DNA of 64,000 nt from Streptomyces sp. NBC_00483. Lineage in GTDB: Bacteria; Actinomycetota; Actinomycetes; Streptomycetales; Streptomycetaceae. The stretch lies in the NCBI RefSeq assembly GCF_036013745.1, contig NZ_CP107880.1, positions 8,060,001 through 8,124,000 of the forward strand. The letters run 5' to 3'. Shown here in pieces: positions 34,195 through 42,190 of this stretch (its first letter is position 1; the number at the start of each line of letters is the position of its first letter). The translations under genes were made by a program, and so were the position numbers. The notes beneath the pieces were generated by a model. That model was not told the origin of the DNA and searched no databases. It worked only from the letters and a program-made list of their open reading frames with translations.

Positions 34195-34266
34195 CGGTCC
34201 GCACGCCGACAGGGGTGATGCGGACCGAAGCACGTTCCGGACCCCGGCGGCCCCCACGTCGCCGGG
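34195..34266 (+). promoter_or_regulatory. Two stem-loops in the leader of the amino-acid permease
   Basis: CGGTCCGCA (34195-34203) pairs perfectly with TGCGGACCG (34219-34227). CCCGGCG (34243-34249) pairs with CGCCGGG (34260-34266), which ends 23 nt before the GTG at 34290. A structured leader or attenuator is possible; no known riboswitch class is recognised. Confidence 0.4.
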
Positions 34267-34289
34267 CACCACAGAGTGGACACCCCCTC

Positions 34290-35762
34290 GTGAGCAAGGA
34301 CGCCCTCAACACGGCCACGGACGCATCCCGCACAGATGCCTCCCAGGCGCCCGCCGACGCGGGCGACGCCGGCTACAGCAAGGCCCTCAAGAGCCGCCAC
34401 ATCAACATGATCGCCATCGGCGGCGCGATCGGCACCGGACTCTTCCTCGGCGCCGGCGGCCGGCTCCACGACGCGGGCCCAGCCCTCGTCTTCGCCTATC
34501 TGATCTGCGGGATCTTCGCGTACTTGGTGGTGCGCGCCCTCGGCGAAATGGTCGTCTACCGGCCCTCGTCCGGTTCCTTCGTGTCGTACGCGCGCGAGTT
34601 CCTCGGCGAGAAGGGCGCCTACGTCGCCGGCTGGATGTACTTCCTGAACTGGTCGATGACGGGCATCGCCGACATCACCGCCGTCGCGCTGTACACGCAG
34701 TACTGGAGCGCCTTCACGAGCATCCCGCAGTGGGTGCTCGCACTGATCGCGCTCGCCGTGGTGCTCTCCGTGAACCTCGTCTCGGTGAAGTACTTCGGCG
34801 AGATGGAGTTCTGGTTCTCGATCGTCAAGGTGGCCACCCTGGTGGCGTTCCTGTTCGTGGGCATCTTCCTGGTGGCCACGCAGCACCCGGTCGACGGCCA
34901 CACACCGGGCCTGCACATGGTCACGGACAACGGCGGCTGGATGCCCAGCGGCACCATGGCCGTGGTCCTCGTGATGCAAGGTGTCGTCTTCGCGTACGCG
35001 GCCCTCGAACTGGTCGGCGTCGCGGCGGGCGAGACCGCCGAGCCGCAGAAGGTCGTCCCGCGCGCGGTGAACTCGATCATGTGGCGCGTCGGCCTGTTCT
35101 ACTGCGGCTCCGTGCTGCTGCTCGCTCTGCTGCTGCCGTCCACGTCGTACACCTCGGGCGAGAGCCCGTTCGTGACGCTGTTCTCCAAGCTGGGCGTCGG
35201 CGGCGTCGGCGACATCATGAACCTGGTCGTGCTCACCGCGGCCATGTCCTCGCTGAACTCGGGCCTCTACTCCACGGGCCGCATCCTGCGCTCCATGGCC
35301 ATGTCGGGCTCCGCCCCGAAGTTCACCGCGAAGATGAACAAGAGCCAGGTCCCCTTCGGCGGCATCCTGCTCACCGCGGGCGTCGGCGTGCTGGGCGTCG
35401 GCCTGAACTACCTGCTGCCCGCCGAGGCGTTCGAGATCGTCATCGAGGTCTCCTCGATCGGCATCATCGGCACCTGGGTCATGATCATGGTCGCCCACCT
35501 GGCGTTCGTCCGCCGGGCCAAGCAGGGCCTGGTCGAGCGCCCGAAGTTCCGGCTGCCGTTCTCCCCGGTCACGGAGATCGTCACGATCGTCTTCCTGCTC
35601 TCCGTGCTCGGCCTCATGTGGAACGACGAGGAGACCGGCCGCAAGACGCTCATGCTGATCCCGATCGTCGCGGTGCTGCTCTTCATCGGCTGGTTCCGGG
35701 TGCGGCGCAACGTCGACCGCATCGCGTCGGAGGAGCTGACGAAGGTGGCCGACGGCAACTGA
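34290..35762 (+). CDS. Amino-acid permease (L-asparagine/GABA permease-like, APC family)
   Basis: Membrane transporter of 490 residues with about twelve hydrophobic segments. The N-terminal 'KSRHINMIAIGGAIGTGLFLGAG' region (split; about 33-55) is the APC unwound-helix motif and is nearest in style to the asparagine permease AnsP. 'ALGEMVVYRPSSGSF' (about 83-97) follows. GTG 34290 was chosen; no clear ribosome site precedes it, only AGAGTGGA further upstream. A strong terminator follows the stop. Substrate is inferred by resemblance. Confidence 0.87.
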   Translation: MSKDALNTATDASRTDASQAPADAGDAGYSKALKSRHINMIAIGGAIGTGLFLGAGGRLHDAGPALVFAYLICGIFAYLVVRALGEMVVYRPSSGSFVSYAREFLGEKGAYVAGWMYFLNWSMTGIADITAVALYTQYWSAFTSIPQWVLALIALAVVLSVNLVSVKYFGEMEFWFSIVKVATLVAFLFVGIFLVATQHPVDGHTPGLHMVTDNGGWMPSGTMAVVLVMQGVVFAYAALELVGVAAGETAEPQKVVPRAVNSIMWRVGLFYCGSVLLLALLLPSTSYTSGESPFVTLFSKLGVGGVGDIMNLVVLTAAMSSLNSGLYSTGRILRSMAMSGSAPKFTAKMNKSQVPFGGILLTAGVGVLGVGLNYLLPAEAFEIVIEVSSIGIIGTWVMIMVAHLAFVRRAKQGLVERPKFRLPFSPVTEIVTIVFLLSVLGLMWNDEETGRKTLMLIPIVAVLLFIGWFRVRRNVDRIASEELTKVADGN

Positions 35763-35779
35763 GCCCGCCTGCCTTCCTT

Positions 35780-35818
35780 CACGGGGCCCCGACGCACTCG
35801 ATGCGTTGGGGCCCCGTG
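35780..35818 (+). terminator. 17-bp stem-loop after the permease gene
   Basis: Arms 35780-35796 and 35802-35818 pair over 17 bp with a single G-T wobble and a five-base loop (CTCGA). Confidence 0.88.
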
Positions 35819-35839
35819 CCATGGGGGTAGGACACAGGC

Positions 35840-36145
35840 ATGTCGCTGGTTCCGTGGGACGCGCACGTCAAGATCGGGCAGCTGGCCGCATTCTTCGCGG
35901 CCCTGGCGACGGCATGGATCACCTCCGCCCGCCGGCGCCGCCCCCGCGCCGCGCCGGACCCACCGGAGCCGCCCCCGCCACCGACCCCGGCCCCGCTCCC
36001 GGCCCACGTCGTCCCCTGCCGCCCGGCGCCCGCCACGGAGGCCGTCACGGACCTGTGCACCTGCGTCTCGGAGCTGGCCTCCGACCTGGCGAAGCGCTAC
36101 GCGGACGACGGCCGCCGGCCACCGGACCCGGACGCGCATACTTGA
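35840..36145 (+). CDS. Small proline-rich membrane protein, function unknown
   Basis: A 101-residue open frame with AGGA 8 nt before its ATG. It encodes a short hydrophobic segment (about 12-27), a basic patch (RRRRP) and then a Pro-rich stretch (about 38-55), with two Cys in DLCTCVSELASDL (about 72-84). It stands alone between the permease terminator and the DUF2236 gene. I do not recognise a family. Codon use is similar to the neighbours, but the frame could be fortuitous. Confidence 0.5.
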   Translation: MSLVPWDAHVKIGQLAAFFAALATAWITSARRRRPRAAPDPPEPPPPPTPAPLPAHVVPCRPAPATEAVTDLCTCVSELASDLAKRYADDGRRPPDPDAHT

Positions 36146-36196
36146 TCAGAGACGAGACCCGCAGGCTCCATACGCACCACAAGGAGCAGCACCCCC

Positions 36197-37042
36197 ATGA
36201 AGCAGCACGACCCGGACCCGCCCCCGCCCCCGCCCGGCGGCATCCTCTGGGAGACGGCAGGGGACATCCGCGCCCTGCTCGCGCTGCCCGCCGCGTTCGT
36301 GCTCCAGGTCGCGCACCCGGCCGTCGGCGCGGGCGTCGACGACCACTCGGTGTTCCGCACCGACCCCTGGGGCCGCGGCGAACGCTCGCTGACCTCGGTG
36401 ATGCTCTGGGTCTACGGGGGAGAGGCGGCAGCCGAAGAAGGTCGCAGGCTCCGCCGCCTCCACCGCACCATCCAGGGCACCGACCCCCACGGCCGCCGCT
36501 ACCACGCCCTCACCCCGGCCTACTACGCCTGGGTGCACGCCACCGGCTTCCCCGTCTCCCGCTACGCGCGCCGCTACTTCGCCACGCCGTTCACGCCCGA
36601 GGAGGACGAGCGGTTCTACGCGGAGTGGCTGATGGTCGGCCGCATCCTCGGCATCCACGACCGGGACATGCCGCAGACGGTCGAGGAGTTCTGGCCGTAC
36701 TACCGCAAGACGCTCGCGCAGGAGATCGAGCGAAACCCGGTGGTGGACGAACTGACGGCCCGCACCCGCCCCCTCCCACCCCCACCGGGCCACCACCCGC
36801 TCCTCAGGTTCCTGTGGCCGCTGCTGCGCCCTCTCCTGACCCGAGCAATGAGCTTCCTCGCGACGGGCTTGCTTCCCCCGGAGGCGAGGCAGGCGATCGG
36901 CCTGCCTTGGACTCCTAGGCAGGAACGCCGCCTGCGCCACTTCGCGGCGGTGGTGAGGTTGGTGGCACCCCGCCTCCCGGAACGCTTCCGCTACTTGCCG
37001 ATGGCACGAAGGGCGCGCAATTCAGGCCTCGACGGAGATTGA
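36197..37042 (+). CDS. DUF2236 / MpaB-like oxygenase family protein
   Basis: Protein of 281 residues. The conserved regions 'VLQVAHPAVGAGVDDHSVF' (about 35-53) and 'YYAWVHATGFPV' (about 110-121) with a His, and 'FYAEWLMVGRILGI' (about 141-154), match the latex-clearing-protein/MpaB family that binds haem through His residues. The N-terminus is a Pro-rich tail. ATG 36197 has AAGGAG 10 nt upstream. No substrate is indicated by context. Confidence 0.82.
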   Translation: MKQHDPDPPPPPPGGILWETAGDIRALLALPAAFVLQVAHPAVGAGVDDHSVFRTDPWGRGERSLTSVMLWVYGGEAAAEEGRRLRRLHRTIQGTDPHGRRYHALTPAYYAWVHATGFPVSRYARRYFATPFTPEEDERFYAEWLMVGRILGIHDRDMPQTVEEFWPYYRKTLAQEIERNPVVDELTARTRPLPPPPGHHPLLRFLWPLLRPLLTRAMSFLATGLLPPEARQAIGLPWTPRQERRLRHFAAVVRLVAPRLPERFRYLPMARRARNSGLDGD

Positions 37043-37076
37043 GCAGCCATTCAAGCCCCTGCGGCGATTGAGCAGC

Positions 37077-37152
37077 GGGGCCCGGGGCAGAGCCCCGATC
37101 TTTTCAGCCCGCTCTTTGGACGAGAGCCCGCGGGGCCCGGGGCAGAGCCCCG
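37077..37152. repeat. Two copies of a GC-rich intergenic repeat
   Basis: The 21-bp sequence beginning GGGGCCCGGGG and ending GAGCCCCG occurs at 37077-37097 and 37132-37152. Each can fold through CGGGGC/GCCCCG. A related GATTGAGCAGC word occurs twice just upstream (about 37038-37048 and 37066-37076). The unit resembles dispersed Streptomyces intergenic repeats, and it probably acts as the terminator between the convergent DUF2236 and M1 peptidase genes. Confidence 0.65.
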
Positions 37153-37176
37153 CGACCGCAACCCCGCCGCAGCGAA

Positions 37177-38652
37177 TCAACGCTCCGAGTGCACCCCATT
37201 CGTCGCAGCAATCCGCTTCCACGACTTGGGCTGCGCCGCCCGGGACCCGTCCGAAACCGCGGACGCGGCCGGCTTCGACGGCTGGTACAGCCACGTGTCG
37301 AACAACCCACCCAACCGCTCTCCGGAGACCCGCTCCGCATACCCGATGAAGTCGGAGACACTCGCGTTGCCGTACGCGTGCTGCTTCGGCCACCCCTTCA
37401 GAATCGCGAAGAAGTCCTTCTCGCCAACGGCATTCCGCAACGCCTGAATCGCAAGCGCCCCCCGGTCATAGACCGCCGCGTCGAACTGGTTCTCCGCCCC
37501 CGGATCCCCCGGCTTCACCGTCCAGAACGCATCGTCCGCCGGATGCTGCGCGTACGTGTAGTCGGCGAGCTCCTGGGCCGTGCCCTCGCCCTCCTTCTCC
37601 GACCACAGCCACTGCGCGTACCGGGCGAACCCCTCGTTGATCCAGATGTCCTTCCACCCACGTACGGAGACACTGTCGCCGTACCACTGGTGCGCCAACT
37701 CATGAACGACAACGGACACGTTGGACCCATTGGCGAACTGCTTCGGCGAATAGAACGGCCGCGTCTGCGTCTCGAGCGCAAAGCTCGACGGCACGTTGGG
37801 CACATACCCGCCCAGCGCCTCGAACGGATACTTCCCGTAGACCGACTCCAGCCACTCGGCGACCTCGGTCGTCCGCTCCACGCTCGCCTTCGCCGCGCCC
37901 TCGTTCGCGCCGAGGTCCTTGCTGTACGCGTTGACGACGGGCAGCCCGTCCGCGGTCTTGTCCGTCGTGATGTCGAACTTGCCGACCGCCAGGGTGGACA
38001 GATACGTGGCCTGCGGATGGGCCGACCGCCAGTTGAACCGCGTCCACCCGAGCTTCGAACTCTGCGACTGCAACGTCCCGTTGGAGATCGCCTGCGTACC
38101 GTCGGGAACCGCGACCGACACGTCGTACGTGGCCTTGTCGAGCGGATGGTCGTTGGAGGGGAACCACCAGGCCGCCGCCTCCGGCTCGTTGGCCGCGACG
38201 CCGCCGTCCGGGGTGCGCTGCCACGACGTGAAGCCCCAGAGCTTCACGTCGGACGGCTTGCCCGCGTACTTGACCACGACCGTGAAGGGCGTGCCCTTCG
38301 GCAGCCCGGCCGCCGGGGTCACCTCCAGCTCCTGCACGTCGGACTTCGCGAACTTCGCCTTCTTGCCGTTCACCCGGACCTCGCTCGCCGTGAGCCCGAA
38401 GTCGAGGTTGAAGCGCGACAGGTCCTGCGTGGAGGAGGCGAGAATCGTCGCCGTTCCCTCCAACTGGTCCGTCTTCGGCTGGTACTTGAGACGCAGGTCG
38501 TAGTGGGAGACGTCGTAGCCGCCGTTCCCGTACGTCGGGTAGTAGGGATCACCGATGCCCGACGCCCCCGGTTCGAAGTCCGCGGCCGATGCCGGGATCG
38601 CCAGCAGCAGAGAGGCCGCGAGTGCGCCGGGGGCGATGAGTCTGCGGTACAC
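37177..38652 (-). CDS. Secreted M1-family zinc metallopeptidase
   Basis: Aminopeptidase-type enzyme of 491 residues. A Sec signal peptide (MYRRLIAPGALAASLLLAIP) ends with cleavage near ASA|ADF (about 23). The beta-rich N-domain (about 30-225) precedes the catalytic part, with zinc motif HELAHQW (HExxH) near residue 314 and a third ligand Glu in 'NEGFARY' about 18 residues later. It lacks the long C-terminal domain of PepN, and is typical of shorter secreted M1 enzymes. GTG 38652 has TTGGAG 6 nt upstream. It is divergent from the S15 peptidase gene. Confidence 0.9.
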   Translation of the reverse strand: MYRRLIAPGALAASLLLAIPASAADFEPGASGIGDPYYPTYGNGGYDVSHYDLRLKYQPKTDQLEGTATILASSTQDLSRFNLDFGLTASEVRVNGKKAKFAKSDVQELEVTPAAGLPKGTPFTVVVKYAGKPSDVKLWGFTSWQRTPDGGVAANEPEAAAWWFPSNDHPLDKATYDVSVAVPDGTQAISNGTLQSQSSKLGWTRFNWRSAHPQATYLSTLAVGKFDITTDKTADGLPVVNAYSKDLGANEGAAKASVERTTEVAEWLESVYGKYPFEALGGYVPNVPSSFALETQTRPFYSPKQFANGSNVSVVVHELAHQWYGDSVSVRGWKDIWINEGFARYAQWLWSEKEGEGTAQELADYTYAQHPADDAFWTVKPGDPGAENQFDAAVYDRGALAIQALRNAVGEKDFFAILKGWPKQHAYGNASVSDFIGYAERVSGERLGGLFDTWLYQPSKPAASAVSDGSRAAQPKSWKRIAATNGVHSER

Positions 38653-38879
38653 GGAAACTCCAAGTCGTCGGGGACGTCAGGCGGTTGCCGGCCCCGTACG
38701 GATCACGTCCGTGGCCGACACAGCGACCCTATTCAGCACCCCGTGCCCCGGTCATGTCCATGGCCGCACCAGCCACACGATCGTCATCTGGCCGACATGT
38801 GCCTTTGCACCCCACGGGCCTGTCTTCCACACCTACGGCCCTCTGTCGCAAGGCAGTTGACCCGTGTAACTTCCGCGCC

Positions 38880-40865
38880 ATGCCGATACCTGCCAGACGC
38901 AGCCACCGCGGACCGCACCGCTGGAGAATCCTCGTGGTCGCGGTCGTCACCGCACTGCTGTCCGCACTCGTCGGGGCAGGCGCCACCGCGTCGGCCGCCC
39001 CCGCCAAGCCGACGGAGTCCAAGCCCGTCTACTCCTACGCCGACGCCGTCCGCGAGTCCGTCTGGGTCGACACCCGGCTCGACGGGGACGACAACGGGAA
39101 GACCGACCGGGTCGCCGTCGACATCGTCCGGCCCCGCGAACCCGCCGCCCAGGGCCGCAAGATCCCCGTGATCATGGACGCCAGCCCGTACTACTCCTGC
39201 TGCGGGCGCGGCAACGAGAGCCAGAAGAAGACGTACGACGCGGACGGCAACGTCGTACAGATGCCGCTCTTCTACGACAACTACTTCGTGCCCCGCGGCT
39301 ACGCGTTCGTCGGCGTCGACCTGCTCGGCACCAACCGCTCCGACGGCTGCGCCGACGTCGGCGGGGCCTACGACATCGGCTCCGCGAAGGCCGTCGTCGA
39401 CTGGCTGAACGGCCGCGCCAAGGGCTACACCACCCGCACCGGCGGCGAACGCGCCAAGGCGGACTGGACCAACGGCCGCACCGGCATGATCGGCAAGAGC
39501 TACGACGGCACCGTCGCCAACGGCGTCGCCGCGACCGGCGTCGAGGGCCTGGAGACCATCGTGCCGATCGGCGGGATCTCCTCCTGGTACGACTACTACT
39601 TCCAACAGGGCGCCCCGCTCTACGACTCGGGCCCCGAATGGCTGTCCGACTACGTCGAGAGCCCGGACGCGAAGGCGCGCTGCGCCGCCGTACAGAAACG
39701 GCTGGTCGACGAAGCGCCCCGGACCGGCGACTGGACCGGCCTCTGGCAGGACCGCGACTACGTCAAGGACGCCGACAACGTGCGCGCCAGCGTCTTCGTC
39801 GTGCACGGCATGCAGGACCTGAACGTGCGCGCCAAGCACTTCGGCCAGTGGTGGGACGCCCTCGCCAAGAACGGTGTCGACCGCAAGATCTGGCTCGCGC
39901 AGACCGGCCACGTCGACCCCTTCGACTCCCGCCGCGGCGCCTGGGTCGACACCCTGCACCGCTGGTTCGACCACGAACTCCTCGGCTATGCCAACGGAAT
40001 CGACCGCGAGCCGATGGCCGACATCGAGCGCGCCCCCGACCACTGGAGCACCGACAAGGTGTGGCCGCCGCGCGCCACCGGAACCGCCGCGCTGCGTCCC
40101 GCCAAGGGCGACAAGGCCGGCGTCGGGACGCTGGGCCTGAAGGCCGGCTCCGGCACCGAGACCTTCACCGACAACCCGGCGCTCGGCGAACTCGACTGGG
40201 CCGAGAAGATCCAGCAACCGACCGCCGAGAAGGCCGGGTTCCTCAGCCGCCCGCTGGCCAAGGACCTGCGCCTGTCCGGCTCCTCGAAGGTGACGGTCAC
40301 CGCGACCCCGACGACGTCCAGCGCCCACCTGAGCGCCGTCCTCGTCGACGTCGGGCCCGCCACGATCCGCGACTACGCGGGCGCCGGCGAGGGCATCACG
40401 ACCGGCAGCGACCGCAGCTGCTGGGGGCCGAGCACCCCCGGCGACAGCTCCTGCTACCTGACCACCGCGACCGCGACCACCGACGTCAACTCGACGGTGT
40501 TCAGCAGAGGTTGGGCCGACCTCGGCACTTCCACGAACCCGAAGCACGGCACCGCGCTCACACCCGGCAAGCCCTATACCCTCACGATCGACCTCGCCGC
40601 GAGCGACCACGTCGTACCGAAGGGGCACCGGCTCGCCCTCGTCGTGGCCGGCACCGACAAGGACCTGATCGACCCTCCGTCCACCAAGCCGACCCTCTCC
40701 CTCGACCTCGCCCGCACCGCGGCCCGCGTCCCCGTCGTCGGCGGCGCCTCGGCCTTCGCGGCCGCCACGTCCGGCTCCACCACCGCCACCCCCCAAAAGT
40801 CCGCGGCCGACGGCGTGAGCCCGTACCGCCTCGACCGCCCCGTACCGGGAGGCAGCACCCGATGA
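38880..40865 (+). CDS. Secreted S15-type Xaa-Pro dipeptidyl-peptidase / CocE-like hydrolase
   Basis: Exported serine hydrolase of 661 residues. A basic N-terminus (RRSHRGPHRWR) and hydrophobic segment end near 'ASAAPA' (about 39). The alpha/beta-hydrolase core shows the nucleophile Ser207 in GKSYDG, Asp in 'VHGMQDLNVR' and His in 'TGHVDPF'. The C-terminal jelly-roll ('VTVTATPTTSSAHLSAVLVDVG', split around residue 475) is the X-Pro dipeptidyl-peptidase domain. ATG 38880. The M14 peptidase start overlaps its stop, so both are made together. Confidence 0.88.
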   Translation: MPIPARRSHRGPHRWRILVVAVVTALLSALVGAGATASAAPAKPTESKPVYSYADAVRESVWVDTRLDGDDNGKTDRVAVDIVRPREPAAQGRKIPVIMDASPYYSCCGRGNESQKKTYDADGNVVQMPLFYDNYFVPRGYAFVGVDLLGTNRSDGCADVGGAYDIGSAKAVVDWLNGRAKGYTTRTGGERAKADWTNGRTGMIGKSYDGTVANGVAATGVEGLETIVPIGGISSWYDYYFQQGAPLYDSGPEWLSDYVESPDAKARCAAVQKRLVDEAPRTGDWTGLWQDRDYVKDADNVRASVFVVHGMQDLNVRAKHFGQWWDALAKNGVDRKIWLAQTGHVDPFDSRRGAWVDTLHRWFDHELLGYANGIDREPMADIERAPDHWSTDKVWPPRATGTAALRPAKGDKAGVGTLGLKAGSGTETFTDNPALGELDWAEKIQQPTAEKAGFLSRPLAKDLRLSGSSKVTVTATPTTSSAHLSAVLVDVGPATIRDYAGAGEGITTGSDRSCWGPSTPGDSSCYLTTATATTDVNSTVFSRGWADLGTSTNPKHGTALTPGKPYTLTIDLAASDHVVPKGHRLALVVAGTDKDLIDPPSTKPTLSLDLARTAARVPVVGGASAFAAATSGSTTATPQKSAADGVSPYRLDRPVPGGSTR

Positions 40866-42151
40866 GAGCACGTCCCCGCACCCTCGCCCTGGCCACCGCC
40901 GTCGTCGCGCTCACCGCGCCCCTCGTGGTGGCGGCCCCGGCCGGCGCGAGCGGCACCAACGCCCCGCCCCGCACCGGATTCGAGGAGACCGACGGCGCCC
41001 GCTGGACCACCCAGCCCGAGGAGAAGCAGCTCCTCGCCACCGTCGACAAGGCCTCCGACCGGGTCTCCGTCTCCCGGATCGGCGAGACGAAACAGGGCCG
41101 CCCGCTGAACCTCGTCCGCATCGGAGCCCACCGGGCGCCCAACACCGTGCTGCTGATCTGCTCCCAGCACGGCGACGAGCCGTCGGGCCGCGAGGCCTGC
41201 CTGACGAAGATCCGCGACCTCGCCTACACCAAGGACAGGGCGACCCAGCGCTTCCTGTCCCGTACGACCCTCCTCGTCGTGCCGACCGCCAACCCCGACG
41301 GCAACGCCGCCGACACCCGCGGCAATTCCGACGGCATCGACATCAACCGCGACCACATCGCCCTCAAGACGGCAGAGGCGCGGGCGATGGCCGCCGTCAT
41401 CCGCGACCGGCAGCCCGACGTCATCTACGACCTGCACGAGTACGGGGCCACCCCCAAGTACTACGACAAGGACCTGTTCGACCTCTGGCCGCGCAACCTC
41501 AACACCGACCCCGCCGTGCACGATCAGGCCGAGTCGCTGTCCCTCGACCATGTGCGCCCCGCCGCGGGCGACGCCGGGTACTCCACGGGCACGTACGGCA
41601 TCTGGACCGACCCGGAGACCGGCGAGCCGATCAAGCAGACCGCGGGGGACGGGCAGGAGCGGATCCTGCGCAACGTCTCCGGCGTCAAGCACTCCGTCGG
41701 GCTGCTCATCGAGAGCCGCGTAGACCCCGGAACCCCCGCGGAGGAGAACGACCCGGCGCTGGTCAACCAGCGGCGCCGCGACTCCCAACTCGCGGCGCTC
41801 GGCGGCCTGTTCACGTACACGTCGGAGAACCGGGGTGCGATCGAGGCCGCTACCACGGCCGCCCGCGCCAAGGGCTTCACCGACCGGGGGCCGATCTATC
41901 TCGGTGGTGCGGACAACGACCCCGCCGAAGCCGCGGAGGTCATCAAGGATCCGCCGTGCGGCTACCGGCTGAGCGGGACGCAATACGCCGAATTCAAAGA
42001 CGAATTGGCGCTGCACGGCATCACCGTCAAGAAGTCGGGCAGCGGCGCCTTCGTCCCCCTGCGTCAGTCCGAACGGGCCCTGGTCGCACTGCTCCTCGAT
42101 GCGCGCGCGGCCTACCACTTGACGGAAGGGGAGCCCGACACACACTGCTGA
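40862..42151 (+). CDS. Secreted M14-family zinc carboxypeptidase
   Basis: Metallocarboxypeptidase of 429 residues. The signal peptide has 'RARPRTLALATAVVALTAP' and ends near AGA|SGT. Zinc ligands are His103 and Glu106 in QHGDEPSG, with the later His in 'DLHEYG'; the catalytic Glu is probably in LLIESR. ATG 40862 overlaps the S15 stop (ATGA), giving translational coupling. With M1 and S15 nearby, it completes a secreted peptide-degrading set: aminopeptidase, Pro-specific dipeptidase and carboxypeptidase. Confidence 0.88.
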   Translation: MRARPRTLALATAVVALTAPLVVAAPAGASGTNAPPRTGFEETDGARWTTQPEEKQLLATVDKASDRVSVSRIGETKQGRPLNLVRIGAHRAPNTVLLICSQHGDEPSGREACLTKIRDLAYTKDRATQRFLSRTTLLVVPTANPDGNAADTRGNSDGIDINRDHIALKTAEARAMAAVIRDRQPDVIYDLHEYGATPKYYDKDLFDLWPRNLNTDPAVHDQAESLSLDHVRPAAGDAGYSTGTYGIWTDPETGEPIKQTAGDGQERILRNVSGVKHSVGLLIESRVDPGTPAEENDPALVNQRRRDSQLAALGGLFTYTSENRGAIEAATTAARAKGFTDRGPIYLGGADNDPAEAAEVIKDPPCGYRLSGTQYAEFKDELALHGITVKKSGSGAFVPLRQSERALVALLLDARAAYHLTEGEPDTHC

Positions 42152-42190
42152 TCGGGTTACCGGCGTGTCAGGTGTGGTAGGTCGTAGTGG

